Source: Asticcacaulis aquaticus
GTDB taxonomy: Bacteria; Pseudomonadota; Alphaproteobacteria; Caulobacterales; Caulobacteraceae
DNA: 64,000 nucleotides
Assembly (NCBI RefSeq): GCF_028550415.1
Contig: NZ_JAQQKX010000012.1
Location: forward strand, 1-64,000
Reading direction: 5' to 3'
Positions 16,085 to 24,596 of the stretch are shown piece after piece. The translations under genes were made by a program, and so were the position numbers. Under the pieces are notes generated by a model. It did no database searches. It saw nothing but the letters and a program-made list of their open reading frames with translations, and was not told where the DNA came from. The number at the start of each line of letters is the position of its first letter. Position 1 is the first letter of the stretch.

Positions 16085-17011
16085 TCAGGCCGCTATCTTC
16101 GCGGCTGCCGCCACCTTGAAGGTCAAGATGCCGCGCTCGGCAGCTTTCTGCGCGACATTGAGGACGATCCCCGACGCTTCGGCATCACGTTCGTTCAGCG
16201 GATTTACCGGGGTCGGCATGTAGAAGACCATGACCGGCTTCAGGTTCAGCAGGGTGTCGTTGGCCACGAAGGGCGCTCGGCGACCGGCCGCTTTCGAGAA
16301 ATCGGACTTGTGAACGATTATATTGTTGTTCTTCGCCCACATCATGGCGATCTTTTCGGAACCGAGATTGCCGGTGCAAGCGAGCTGCATGTCCGGGCAT
16401 TGAGCCTTGGCATAATCGAGCGCCGCGAAGATGCGTTCGGCATCGGCCTGGGTATTGGCAGCCTGCACACCGCGGAAAACGACATATTTGGCCGTCGGCT
16501 CGGCACCCTTCTGAGCGTGCTGGCGCTTACGGCGCAGGGTTTCGCCGGCTTCCATCACCGCGAAGGTCGTCAGACGATTTGACGTCGAGCCACGATAGGG
16601 CGTCCAGACATCGCCGGTCTGAACTTCGTAGGTGCGTTCAGCGGAGCGGCGGAAGGTCTCCAGCACAACCGCAACCGCTTCGAACACACGCGAGCGGTCA
16701 GTGGCATCCTGGATCTGACTGTCTTTGACCTCGCTGCCGTCGAACTCCCTGTGCAGGCCCGTCAGTTCATTGGTGGCGCGGTCATATTCACGCTCGATGC
16801 GCTGCTGGGCGGCGTGGATGCCCCCGATGATGCAGTGGGCGATCATGCTGGCGTAATCTTCCATGGCGTCCTTGCCGAAGGTGTCCAGGATTTCGGTCAT
16901 CAGGGCGTGACCCAGATGCTCGACTTCGCCCTCGGAAGGGAAAGGACGGGGATCGTTGGCAAGGCCGGTGACGTGATCGTAAGAGGTGGTGGGGGCGCCG
17001 AAAAGAGACAT
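16085..17011 (-). CDS. DUF2493 (SLOG-superfamily) plasmid protein
   Basis: 308 aa starting MSLFGAPTTSYDHVTG at 17011; the upstream extension to 17167 has no protein-like character. The N-terminal 180 residues are helical, unassigned and typical of plasmid-borne members. The C-terminal part (about 195-308) is the YspA/cpYpsA-related SLOG fold: VVFRGVQAANTQADAERIFA, then ACTGNLGSEKIAMMWAKNNN, a Rossmann-like nucleotide-binding arrangement. SLOG domains bind nucleotides or nucleotide-derived signals. Role on the plasmid is unknown. Confidence 0.8.
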   Translation of the reverse strand: MSLFGAPTTSYDHVTGLANDPRPFPSEGEVEHLGHALMTEILDTFGKDAMEDYASMIAHCIIGGIHAAQQRIEREYDRATNELTGLHREFDGSEVKDSQIQDATDRSRVFEAVAVVLETFRRSAERTYEVQTGDVWTPYRGSTSNRLTTFAVMEAGETLRRKRQHAQKGAEPTAKYVVFRGVQAANTQADAERIFAALDYAKAQCPDMQLACTGNLGSEKIAMMWAKNNNIIVHKSDFSKAAGRRAPFVANDTLLNLKPVMVFYMPTPVNPLNERDAEASGIVLNVAQKAAERGILTFKVAAAAKIAA

Positions 17012-17477
17012 GTGCGTGATCCTTGAAGGTCGAATGGGAAATCGAATGAAGGTGAGGCCCGTTGACCTGGCCTCTGAAATCCCGATGCTGCCGGCTGAGC
17101 CGCGCGCAGGGGTCGCCAAAGGCGACAAGCGACAGCGCCTGCCCCTTGCGCGCATTAGGCTCGGCACGGTGGCAGGGTTTTCAGAACTGAGGGCCGGTCT
17201 ACGGCGTCACAGAAACCCACCCGATTTCCCGACCGAAACACGCAACTCTGACAGGCCCCGGCGACGTGTTTCATAGCGTCCCATGCAAACCCCTCCCCCG
17301 AGGCGTCGAGCCGCACACGCCTAGCCCGCACAGCGATACCCGGCGGCCCTCGCACGGCGCGCATCACGCAGGCCGCCCGCATCGGGTACCTGAAGCCGGG
17401 CAAAGAATCTGCGTTCAGGTACCGCGATGATGCGCCGGTGTGTTTACGCTCCGAGGTGTCGACGGTAACAAGGTAGT
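17012..17477. other. Intergenic region with a perfect inverted repeat
   Basis: No supported gene over 465 bases between divergent genes. GC-rich and contains the inverted repeat listed at 17385-17423. The promoters of the SLOG gene (leftward) and the 271-aa gene (rightward) must lie here. Confidence 0.4.
17385..17423. repeat. Inverted repeat, 10-bp arms
   Basis: GGTACCTGAA at 17385-17394 and TTCAGGTACC at 17414-17423 are exact reverse complements. It lies 55 bases before the start of the next rightward gene; an operator or leader hairpin. Confidence 0.55.
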
Positions 17478-18293
17478 ATGGACATGGATAAGATAGACAC
17501 CACAACAGCGTGCGAGACGGTTTTGCACGATATCAAGGCGCGAAATCTCGACGGCGGCATATCTCCCGACCACAACGAAATGATCGGCGTGATGCTCAGT
17601 CGACGGCTCGAACTGGCACCGGCCTATGAAGAGCTGCACCGCAAGCTAAAGGGCGACTACGATGCGCTGTGGCTGGTCTTCGACGGCCTGCTCTGCGTCA
17701 GCGCCGAATGGAACACCGCCAAGGTCGCCAAGTCACGCTGCGACCGAGCCCAGCTTAGGGATGTGAACCGTAAAATCTCGGAGGTGGCAGACGAACTGGC
17801 CCAATTGCTCGACGAACGCACCGAGCTTAACGCGCATTCCGGGTTTTGCAGCGAGACCCACACGGATATCTGCCAGGTGATCGAGGATGCGGCTATTCAC
17901 AATGGTCGATTCACGGTCTGGGTACAGAAGCCGCTTGCCCAACTGAAGAATCGGTATGACATAAAACACTGGCCAAGCCTTAGCGAGGTCGTTCAGGTGA
18001 TCGCAGACGATGCCGAGGCGGCAGAGATAGGTCCGGCTGATCCGACGACGGCGGCTGCCACTACTGGGCCGAGGTCCAGCGATGCGGACTTTTTCAAAGC
18101 CCTCTTCTCCCGGCTGCGCGACGAGGGTGAAAACCACGCACAGCTCCATCCATCGACTTTCTCGCTTACGGATAGCACGGTGGCCATTCTGGGCAGCTGC
18201 GTCCTCAATCGCGACCCGGATGAACTGTTCGACGGGGACTACGTCAAGCGTCTGCGTCAGCGCGAGCGTAATTCAAATGGGCAAGACGAATGA
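17478..18293 (+). CDS. Hypothetical protein, 271 aa
   Basis: Not recognised. The first half is largely helical with a coiled-coil-like stretch (RDVNRKISEVADELAQLLDE) near 95-115. A low-complexity PADPTTAAATTG linker near 190 precedes a C-terminal part. AAGG lies 5 bases before the ATG. Isolated rightward gene with a hairpin directly after its stop. Confidence 0.65.
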   Translation: MDMDKIDTTTACETVLHDIKARNLDGGISPDHNEMIGVMLSRRLELAPAYEELHRKLKGDYDALWLVFDGLLCVSAEWNTAKVAKSRCDRAQLRDVNRKISEVADELAQLLDERTELNAHSGFCSETHTDICQVIEDAAIHNGRFTVWVQKPLAQLKNRYDIKHWPSLSEVVQVIADDAEAAEIGPADPTTAAATTGPRSSDADFFKALFSRLRDEGENHAQLHPSTFSLTDSTVAILGSCVLNRDPDELFDGDYVKRLRQRERNSNGQDE

Positions 18294-18332
18294 GGCCACG
18301 GTCCGATCCGTTCGCCGGACAGTCCGTGGCCT
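18293..18332 (+). terminator. Hairpin overlapping the stop codon
   Basis: AGGCCACGG and CCGTGGCCT pair around a 22-base loop that itself contains TCCG/CGGA. Terminator-like, but the following T tract is short. Confidence 0.5.
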
Positions 18333-18442
18333 TGTAGGGTTTCATCGCTACGGTGCGTCCAGCGTCGCGACGTGAACCGCGCACTACGATCACGACGCTC
18401 TGGCTACCTTCAGTGTATCCCGCGGGCGCTGCCCGAGCGGCG

Positions 18443-18616
18443 TCAGCGCCAGTCTCGAAATTCAGGTGGCGGCTTCAGCCGCCCGACGCGCGCGGCAAGC
18501 ATCAGCGCCACCAATGCAATCGTCGGAACGGGGAAATGGTGAAACGACGTCGTCAGGGCGACAATCGTCAGGCGCTCGGCCCAAACGGAAAATTGGGATC
18601 GGGAAACACTCTGCAA
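18443..18616 (-). CDS. Possible small membrane protein, 57 aa
   Basis: Reads from TTG with GGAGGTC six bases upstream. The middle VPTIALVALMLAARVGRL is a plausible membrane segment and the C-terminus PPPEFRDWR is short and polar. It lies 70 bases downstream of the 122-aa gene on the same strand. No family recognised; TTG start and small size limit confidence. Confidence 0.4.
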   Translation of the reverse strand: MQSVSRSQFSVWAERLTIVALTTSFHHFPVPTIALVALMLAARVGRLKPPPEFRDWR

Positions 18617-18686
18617 GGCGACCTCCTCAAATGGTGCAATCGCCTTGTCCCTGTCTTTCTCCTTCCCTGTGGCCGCTTTGACGCGC

Positions 18687-19055
18687 TCAGGCCTTGGCCG
18701 GGCTGTGAATCTCCGTCCAGTCCCTCTTGCCGCTCTCAAGCCAATCTTGTCGCTTCAGGCGAAATATTTCCTGCGCATTGCGGGTCAGATCCTGGCTCAC
18801 CGCATGCACAAAGCCGGAATTGATACCGGCCAGCTCGCGGGCGTCAGCAATGCGGAAAATGAATTTCGCTGGAATGAGCCCCCGGCGCGGTTCGATAAAT
18901 TCCACGGTATGCACGACTTCACCTGAGTCGTTGTAGACGATCAGATTGAATATCTTATTGTATTCGTGAGTTTTCGTGACATCTCGCAAATACCAGTTCA
19001 CCCCTTCAGAGTCTCTGGTTTCCTTAATCCACTCTCTAAGCTTGACGACGTCCAT
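18687..19055 (-). CDS. Hypothetical protein, 122 aa
   Basis: Mixed alpha/beta protein with YNKIFNLIVYNDSGEVVHTV and FIFRIADARELAGI, ending in a charged tail. No domain recognised. ATG start with a weak upstream site. Leftward like its neighbours. Confidence 0.6.
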   Translation of the reverse strand: MDVVKLREWIKETRDSEGVNWYLRDVTKTHEYNKIFNLIVYNDSGEVVHTVEFIEPRRGLIPAKFIFRIADARELAGINSGFVHAVSQDLTRNAQEIFRLKRQDWLESGKRDWTEIHSPAKA

Positions 19056-19208
19056 TGGGCCTAGTCCGCAACATTTGTGTCTGTGTCAGAGAGGCAGTGG
19101 CGAGAATCATTTCCTCAGAACTGCACTGTCTGCACTTGTGTAATCTAACAAACCCCTGTTGGGAATCGGGTTTTTTCCCGCGATGCCCGAAGTTTGCACC
19201 TATGAAAA

Positions 19209-19234
19209 GGGCAAACGCCGTGAAGGCGCTGCCC
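19209..19234 (-). terminator. Rho-independent terminator after ardC
   Basis: On the minus strand GGGCAGCGCC-TTCAC-GGCGTTTGCCC followed by TTTT, 14 bases past the ardC stop. Confidence 0.7.
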
Positions 19235-19247
19235 TGTTGTAACCCCG

Positions 19248-20126
19248 TCACGCCACCAGGACGTCCGGAAGTGTGGACTGTCGAGATACCTTGATCAGGA
19301 AATCGACGGCTTTTGAAGCCCTGCCGCTGGCCTTGATCAGCTCGGCCGGATGATCTTTCAGAATCCGCACCCACGACTGCAGGTAGCCGGCGTGATTGTC
19401 GAACAGCTTTTCTTCGACGGGCAACCCGATCAGCAGCCCCAGCTGCAGGGCGCCAAGTTCGGCGACCAGTTCTTCCCGCGCCCGGCAGTCCTGGTAGCGA
19501 TAGGTTTCGAGCTTGCGGTCGAGCCGGTGCTTGGCACCAGTCCAGTGGATCAACTCGTGTCCGAGGGTGGCATTGTAACGATCCAGATCCTCGAACTGAG
19601 ACGGGTGCGGCATGACGATCTGATCGCCTTCGGGATTGTAGAACGCCATATCGCCCTTGTGCAGCAGACTAAAGTCTATTCCGCGGAAGAAGGCATTTAC
19701 GGCATCCGGATTGACGGGCACCGGGGCCGAAACCTGATAACACGCCTCCGGCAGCCCCTCGATCTGCTCCGCATTGAAGCAGATATAGCTCTTCAAAAAT
19801 CGAAGGATTTTGGGGTCGTCGCCACCATCATCCTCAACGGCGGTCTGCTTGTAGAGGATGGCCGGGCAGCCCTTCTCGCCCTTACGGACGAAGCCGCCCA
19901 GTTCCTTGGCCTGGTGGAACGTATAGAACCGGGGGTTCGACCAGCCGTGCATAGCCATCTGCATGGCGAGCATCCACAGATTGGTGCCGGAAAAGGGCTG
20001 GCCATCGGCCCGGGTCGGGAGTTGGGGCTGCGACTGGTGTTTCCACGGACGTCGCCAGGGCAGTTCGCCCTTATCCATCCGGTTGATCAGTTCGGCGAGC
20101 AGGGTGTCGAGGGCGTTGGGTTTCAC
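19248..20126 (-). CDS. ardC: ArdC-type antirestriction protein
   Basis: 292 aa from a GTG at 20126 that has AAGGAGA 7 bases upstream. The N-terminal ssDNA-binding ArdC domain (about 1-130: LPWRRPWK, GTNLWMLAMQM, FYTFHQAKELGGFVRKGEKG) is followed by a zincin-like metallopeptidase domain with HELIHW (zinc ligands) near 190 and a further acidic ligand helix. ArdC proteins coat entering single-stranded plasmid DNA and shield it from restriction. It is downstream of the large helicase gene in the leftward backbone block, a common arrangement on alphaproteobacterial plasmids. Confidence 0.88.
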   Translation of the reverse strand: MKPNALDTLLAELINRMDKGELPWRRPWKHQSQPQLPTRADGQPFSGTNLWMLAMQMAMHGWSNPRFYTFHQAKELGGFVRKGEKGCPAILYKQTAVEDDGGDDPKILRFLKSYICFNAEQIEGLPEACYQVSAPVPVNPDAVNAFFRGIDFSLLHKGDMAFYNPEGDQIVMPHPSQFEDLDRYNATLGHELIHWTGAKHRLDRKLETYRYQDCRAREELVAELGALQLGLLIGLPVEEKLFDNHAGYLQSWVRILKDHPAELIKASGRASKAVDFLIKVSRQSTLPDVLVA

Positions 20127-20225
20127 TGGAAATCTCCTTCTTTCACCTCCCCGTGGAGGCTCACCTTCGACGTCCCTTCCCTTCCTCCTTTCTGCGCCCG
20201 CGCGAACCAATCCTCCGTACGTCCC

Positions 20226-23200
20226 CTACATCGCGACGTCAGTGACCGGGTACTTCTCGATGATGCGGGTCAGCACATCGTCATTCGCGGGCACGAACAC
20301 GCGCGGGACGCCGTGCAGCAGCTCGATGACACAGCCGAGTGCCCGCAGCGTCGGGAATTCGGCGCGGTTACCGGCGATCTCCAAACGCTTCTCTCCCATA
20401 AATCGGGATGACTTCAGGTGCAGACCGGGGGACAGCGACAGAGAGGCGCGCTCGCGCATGACCAGATCGCGGCAACGATCGGCGGTATTCGGCATCGAGC
20501 GCGTGACGTCGTGACCAAGCACACGGAGGAAGGCCAGGGCCTCAGCTTCATTGAGGATACGACCGAGCCACCGCTCTCCCGATGGCGATTTCAGGCGCTT
20601 GACCCGCGTGTACCCCTTAGCCAGATGCTTCCAAACAGGCAGCAGAAGCCCTGAGACGAGATAGAGGCGGTTCGTATCCCACGGATCAAGTTCGGCGTGT
20701 TCGGTCGACCAAGCGGCTTCCCACGCCGATAGTTCGGCTTCCTGCCAGCTCGATTCCTCGTATGTCGTCAGGGACGCCATGGTTCGCGATCCGTTGGGAC
20801 GATAGATCCGGACCGCCGGTACGAGCAGATCCTTCTCGTCCGTGGTCGTGAGGCCGGTGATGAGGAGCCCGGTACGGTTGGTCTTAGTATTGATGACGGG
20901 AACGGCCTGACGTTGATTGTCGCGGATGACGCCGCGGGCATAGTCGAGATCGTACAAGTCGCGCTTGTAGCGGACCTTGAACTCGATCATCTGGGTCTCA
21001 GCCCCCGTCTCGTCAACGCGCACGACCCGGCTCTCGATCAGCTCCAGTTCGTCGGCAACCAGATCTTCGACGCCATTATCGATCGTGCCCGCGGCCTCCG
21101 CCTTCTCGATGATCCCGCGTAACCGGGTCTCAAAAGCGTCGAACAGCGCGTTCTGGTCTTGAATACGTTGCGCCAGAAGACGGTTCAGAAAGGTCGAGAT
21201 GGGCGGCAAATCTTCGGCGGACTTCAGCACCCCGTCCCCGTCCCGCAACTGAAGCGCCGTCTTCTCTTCGAAGTCGGCGAGTGACATGCATTCGATCTGG
21301 CCGGCATACATGGCCTGGAAAAACGAAACCAGTGCACGGCGGGCGAACGCATTCTCCAGACTGTCTTCAGCCTTGAACATTCCGTTCGACGTCGAGCGAC
21401 GCTCACCCTTCGACAAGGCCCCCAGGCTGTCCAGACGCCGGGCAATGGTGCTCAGGAAGCGCTTTTCACCTTTGATGTCGGTCGTCACGGGGCGGAATAT
21501 CGGCGCGTGAACTTGATTGGTGCGGTGGGTCCGGCCGATACCCTGAATGGCCACATCGGCGCGCCAGCCCGGTTCCGCGAGATACTGGCACCGGCGGCGT
21601 GTATTCGAAAAGCGCCGATCCGCGTGGTAGCTGCGCCCCGTGCCACCCGCCGCCGTGAAGCAGAGAATGAGCTTTTCGCCGTTGTTGAAGGCGTCGGTCT
21701 CCGCCTTGTTCGCGGTCGTGCCGCGTCGCTCCAGCACCTGTTTGCCGTTCTTGATGACCACTCGGCGCGACCGGCCTGTCACCTCAGCGACCCTCTCCGG
21801 CCCGAAGTGGTGCAGGATCGCGTCCAGAGCGCCTGGGACCGCCGGAAGCAGCGCCAGCCCCATCAGGGCCTCCTCCCGCAGTGCCAGAGCCTCCTGAGAC
21901 ACCACAGCGCGTCCATCGGCGTCGAGAAGAGGTTTGACCGTCTTTTGGCCGTTGTCGTCCTCATCCTCCTGCATGGCATGGATGGGGAAGGCGTTGGTCA
22001 GATATTCGGTGACGAAATCGCGCGGGGTAAGATCGATGTTGAGGTCGTTCCAGTCAGCCGGAGATACCTCATTCAGGCGGCGCTCCATCGACGCTTCATT
22101 GGTAGAGATCAACTGCACCACGCAGCAATGGCCCGCCTCGACCTGCTGTTCCATATCGCGGATGATAGTAGGTGCCTTCAGCCCGCACAGGAGGGCATTG
22201 AAAAACCGCTGGCTGGTTGACGCGAAGGCCGATTTGGCCGCCGACTTGTGCTGGCCGGAGTTCGTACCCTCTTCACCGACGATGTTGGTCGCTTCGAGCG
22301 CCTTGTCGAGATTCTTATGGATCGTCTGGAACGCGCCGGCCCATGCATCCCAGATGGCGACGTCCTGTTCTGTCAGTTCGTGGCGCAGCGCATCGATCTC
22401 GACACCCTCGAAACTGATCATACGGGCGAGATAGAGCCCCTTGGCCTTCAATTCGCGGGCCACCAACTCCATAAATGCGATGCCGCCGTCGTCCGCCGCC
22501 TTCATGAAGTCCTCACGGGTCAGGAAGGGCGCTTGTGCGCTGCCCCAGAGGCCCAGACGCGGGGCGTAGGAGAGGTTGGCGGGCTCCGTCGCGCCGGTCG
22601 CGGACACATAGGTAACGCGGGCATTTGGCACCCGATATTGCAGCAGCAATCCAGCGAGGCCCTGCTGCGACGCCTTCCTGACGCCACGGTTGCCCTTGCC
22701 TGACGCAGCGTTGGCCAATTCGTGGCTCTCATCGAAGACCAGCGCCCCGTCGAAATCTTCGCCGAGCCATTCGACAACCTGATCCAGACGCGACTTTTTG
22801 CCGTTTCGCGCGGCCTGTCGCAGTGTGGCATAGGTGGTAAAGAGGATGCCCCGATCCATGCGGATGGCGGCGCCGAACTTGTAGGTCGACAGACCCACAA
22901 TATCGTTCACGTCGCCACCGACCGACAGCCAGTCCCGGCGGGCATCTTCGATCAAGGTGTCGTTCTTCGAAACCCAGACTGCACGGGTGCGCCCCTGGGC
23001 CATGTTCTCAGCGATGATCGCGGATACGGACGTCCCCTTCCCGACGCCCGTGCCATCGCCGAGAAAGAAGCCCTGCCGCAGGGCAAACCCGCTCTCATCG
23101 TCGTCCTTCAGCGACGAGAAGCCCTGACCATCGTCATCGAGCTTCCAGCGTCCGGGTAGGACCTTGGAATGGGCCTGACCCGCATATAAAACGACTTCAA

Positions 23201-24455
23201 GCTGGGCTTCGGAGATATGACTGGCGATGGTTGAGGCCGGCAGCCGCGGGACGTAGCTGACCTCTGGCGCCGGTGTCGTTGCCATGGCGGAGGACTCAAC
23301 CAGCACCGCCGGATGCGGGCGCTCCCGATCAGGCGTGAAGCGTGACACCTGATAAGCCGAGTAGAGCCCGACATCACGGGTCTGGCCTGACCATGCCTTT
23401 GGCTGGTAAGCGAGTTCAGCTACCGTCGATAAAAGACGGAGGCGGCCCGAGGCGAGCGGTCGCAGCGACGGGGTATCAGTGACCGTCGCAGACACCGTTC
23501 GGAACAGGCGAGGTTTCGCATTGGTCCGGGCCGGAAGGCATTGGACGGCCGCGATGGCCTCATCGAGCGTCTCGGATACGACGCGGTCAGGCAGGATGCC
23601 ATCCCCGTTGATGCGATCAAAGACCAACAGCCCGGTGTCGACGCTGGTTCCGTGCTTGTAAAAGGCATTGGTCGGCAGCAATAGGCGGCATCGGATCTGA
23701 CATACAGAGGCCAGGCGGCGGATCTCGGTCCCATCGAAGTATCCAGCGGGCACAATGGCGGCGACGCGGCCGTTGTCGGCCAGACAGGCGAGAGCCGCGC
23801 GCAGGTGGTCGTCAAGGTCAGTGAAGGGTGGATTCATCACCACAGCATCAAAGCTGCCGGAGGTCGACACGCGATCCTTCAGCTGGCGCGCGTCAAAGGC
23901 GGAATGGCCAGCCTGCGGGAAAAGCCCCTTCAGAACGCCATGGCGGGTCTCAGCCAGTTCGTTCAGATGAAGGCGCCCTCCGGCGACCTCGGCCAGAACG
24001 GCGAGCATCCCGTTGCCAGCGGAGGGTTCAAGGATCTGATCGCCCGCCCTGACCTGCGCGGCCAGAACCGCCAGAGCGGATATCTCCAGCGGCGTCGAAA
24101 ACTGGTCGAACTCCACCTGTTCTTCAGACCGACGAGAGTGGGTCATGCCAAGGTTGGTGTAGGTGGCCAGGAGGCGTATCGTCTCCGCCGGCGAGTCTTC
24201 CAGACGGCCCAACTGGCTTTGCAGGCGGCGGGCATTGATAACCTGAGCCACTTCAATGGCCTCATAGGCCTGCTTCCAGGTCCAGCGACCGTCAGCATCG
24301 GTGCCGCCGAAGGCGAAGGCCATGATGTCGCGCATCAGTCCGGCCTCGATCTTGCGACCGCGGGCAAGGGACGGGAAAACTGAGCGACCGGCACCGAGGA
24401 TAGCTGCGGCTTCATCGAACCTGGAGGGCGTGGCGGCAAAGAGGGAGAGGGTCAT
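20226..24455 (-). CDS. Methyltransferase / strawberry-notch helicase fusion
   Basis: 1409 aa from the ATG at 24455 (AAAAGGAT upstream). An N-terminal Rossmann methyltransferase-like region (about 95-330) has EPSAGNGML as motif I and VMNPPFTD as the N6-adenine catalytic NPPF. An SF2 helicase of the strawberry notch type follows: GDGTGVGKGTSVSAII (Walker A, about 480), VFDESHELAN (DExH-like box), and the SBNO C-terminal domain with GGTGRSYHADRRFSNT and GIGRTHRTNQ (motif VI). Such giant proteins are frequent on conjugative plasmids of Alphaproteobacteria and in phages. They are thought to modify or remodel incoming DNA, but the biochemical role is not established. Confidence 0.88.
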   Translation of the reverse strand: MTLSLFAATPSRFDEAAAILGAGRSVFPSLARGRKIEAGLMRDIMAFAFGGTDADGRWTWKQAYEAIEVAQVINARRLQSQLGRLEDSPAETIRLLATYTNLGMTHSRRSEEQVEFDQFSTPLEISALAVLAAQVRAGDQILEPSAGNGMLAVLAEVAGGRLHLNELAETRHGVLKGLFPQAGHSAFDARQLKDRVSTSGSFDAVVMNPPFTDLDDHLRAALACLADNGRVAAIVPAGYFDGTEIRRLASVCQIRCRLLLPTNAFYKHGTSVDTGLLVFDRINGDGILPDRVVSETLDEAIAAVQCLPARTNAKPRLFRTVSATVTDTPSLRPLASGRLRLLSTVAELAYQPKAWSGQTRDVGLYSAYQVSRFTPDRERPHPAVLVESSAMATTPAPEVSYVPRLPASTIASHISEAQLEVVLYAGQAHSKVLPGRWKLDDDGQGFSSLKDDDESGFALRQGFFLGDGTGVGKGTSVSAIIAENMAQGRTRAVWVSKNDTLIEDARRDWLSVGGDVNDIVGLSTYKFGAAIRMDRGILFTTYATLRQAARNGKKSRLDQVVEWLGEDFDGALVFDESHELANAASGKGNRGVRKASQQGLAGLLLQYRVPNARVTYVSATGATEPANLSYAPRLGLWGSAQAPFLTREDFMKAADDGGIAFMELVARELKAKGLYLARMISFEGVEIDALRHELTEQDVAIWDAWAGAFQTIHKNLDKALEATNIVGEEGTNSGQHKSAAKSAFASTSQRFFNALLCGLKAPTIIRDMEQQVEAGHCCVVQLISTNEASMERRLNEVSPADWNDLNIDLTPRDFVTEYLTNAFPIHAMQEDEDDNGQKTVKPLLDADGRAVVSQEALALREEALMGLALLPAVPGALDAILHHFGPERVAEVTGRSRRVVIKNGKQVLERRGTTANKAETDAFNNGEKLILCFTAAGGTGRSYHADRRFSNTRRRCQYLAEPGWRADVAIQGIGRTHRTNQVHAPIFRPVTTDIKGEKRFLSTIARRLDSLGALSKGERRSTSNGMFKAEDSLENAFARRALVSFFQAMYAGQIECMSLADFEEKTALQLRDGDGVLKSAEDLPPISTFLNRLLAQRIQDQNALFDAFETRLRGIIEKAEAAGTIDNGVEDLVADELELIESRVVRVDETGAETQMIEFKVRYKRDLYDLDYARGVIRDNQRQAVPVINTKTNRTGLLITGLTTTDEKDLLVPAVRIYRPNGSRTMASLTTYEESSWQEAELSAWEAAWSTEHAELDPWDTNRLYLVSGLLLPVWKHLAKGYTRVKRLKSPSGERWLGRILNEAEALAFLRVLGHDVTRSMPNTADRCRDLVMRERASLSLSPGLHLKSSRFMGEKRLEIAGNRAEFPTLRALGCVIELLHGVPRVFVPANDDVLTRIIEKYPVTDVAM

Positions 24456-24568
24456 TGTAGAAATCCTTTTTCTGACGTGCCTGGTCATCAGGCATCCGCC
24501 CCTCACCTCCCTTTCCTCCTTCTTTCCCCTCCCCCGCTCCCGCCTGCACGCTTTTAGTTCGCGCGCAT

Positions 24569-24592
24569 GAAAAAGGCCCCCTTGCGGGGGCC
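24569..24592 (-). terminator. Rho-independent terminator after the ParB-like gene
   Basis: On the minus strand GGCCCCC-GCAA-GGGGGCC followed by TTTTTC, 4 bases past the stop at 24597. Confidence 0.85.
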
Positions 24593-24596
24593 GTCC

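Noticed and set aside
17462-17475. GTAACAAGGTA resembling the 3' end of 16S rRNA
   Set aside because: Only a dozen bases match and no flanking rRNA sequence is present; it serves as an ordinary ribosome-binding region.
18645-18926. 93-aa plus-strand frame
   Set aside because: Antisense to the 122-aa minus-strand gene and less protein-like.
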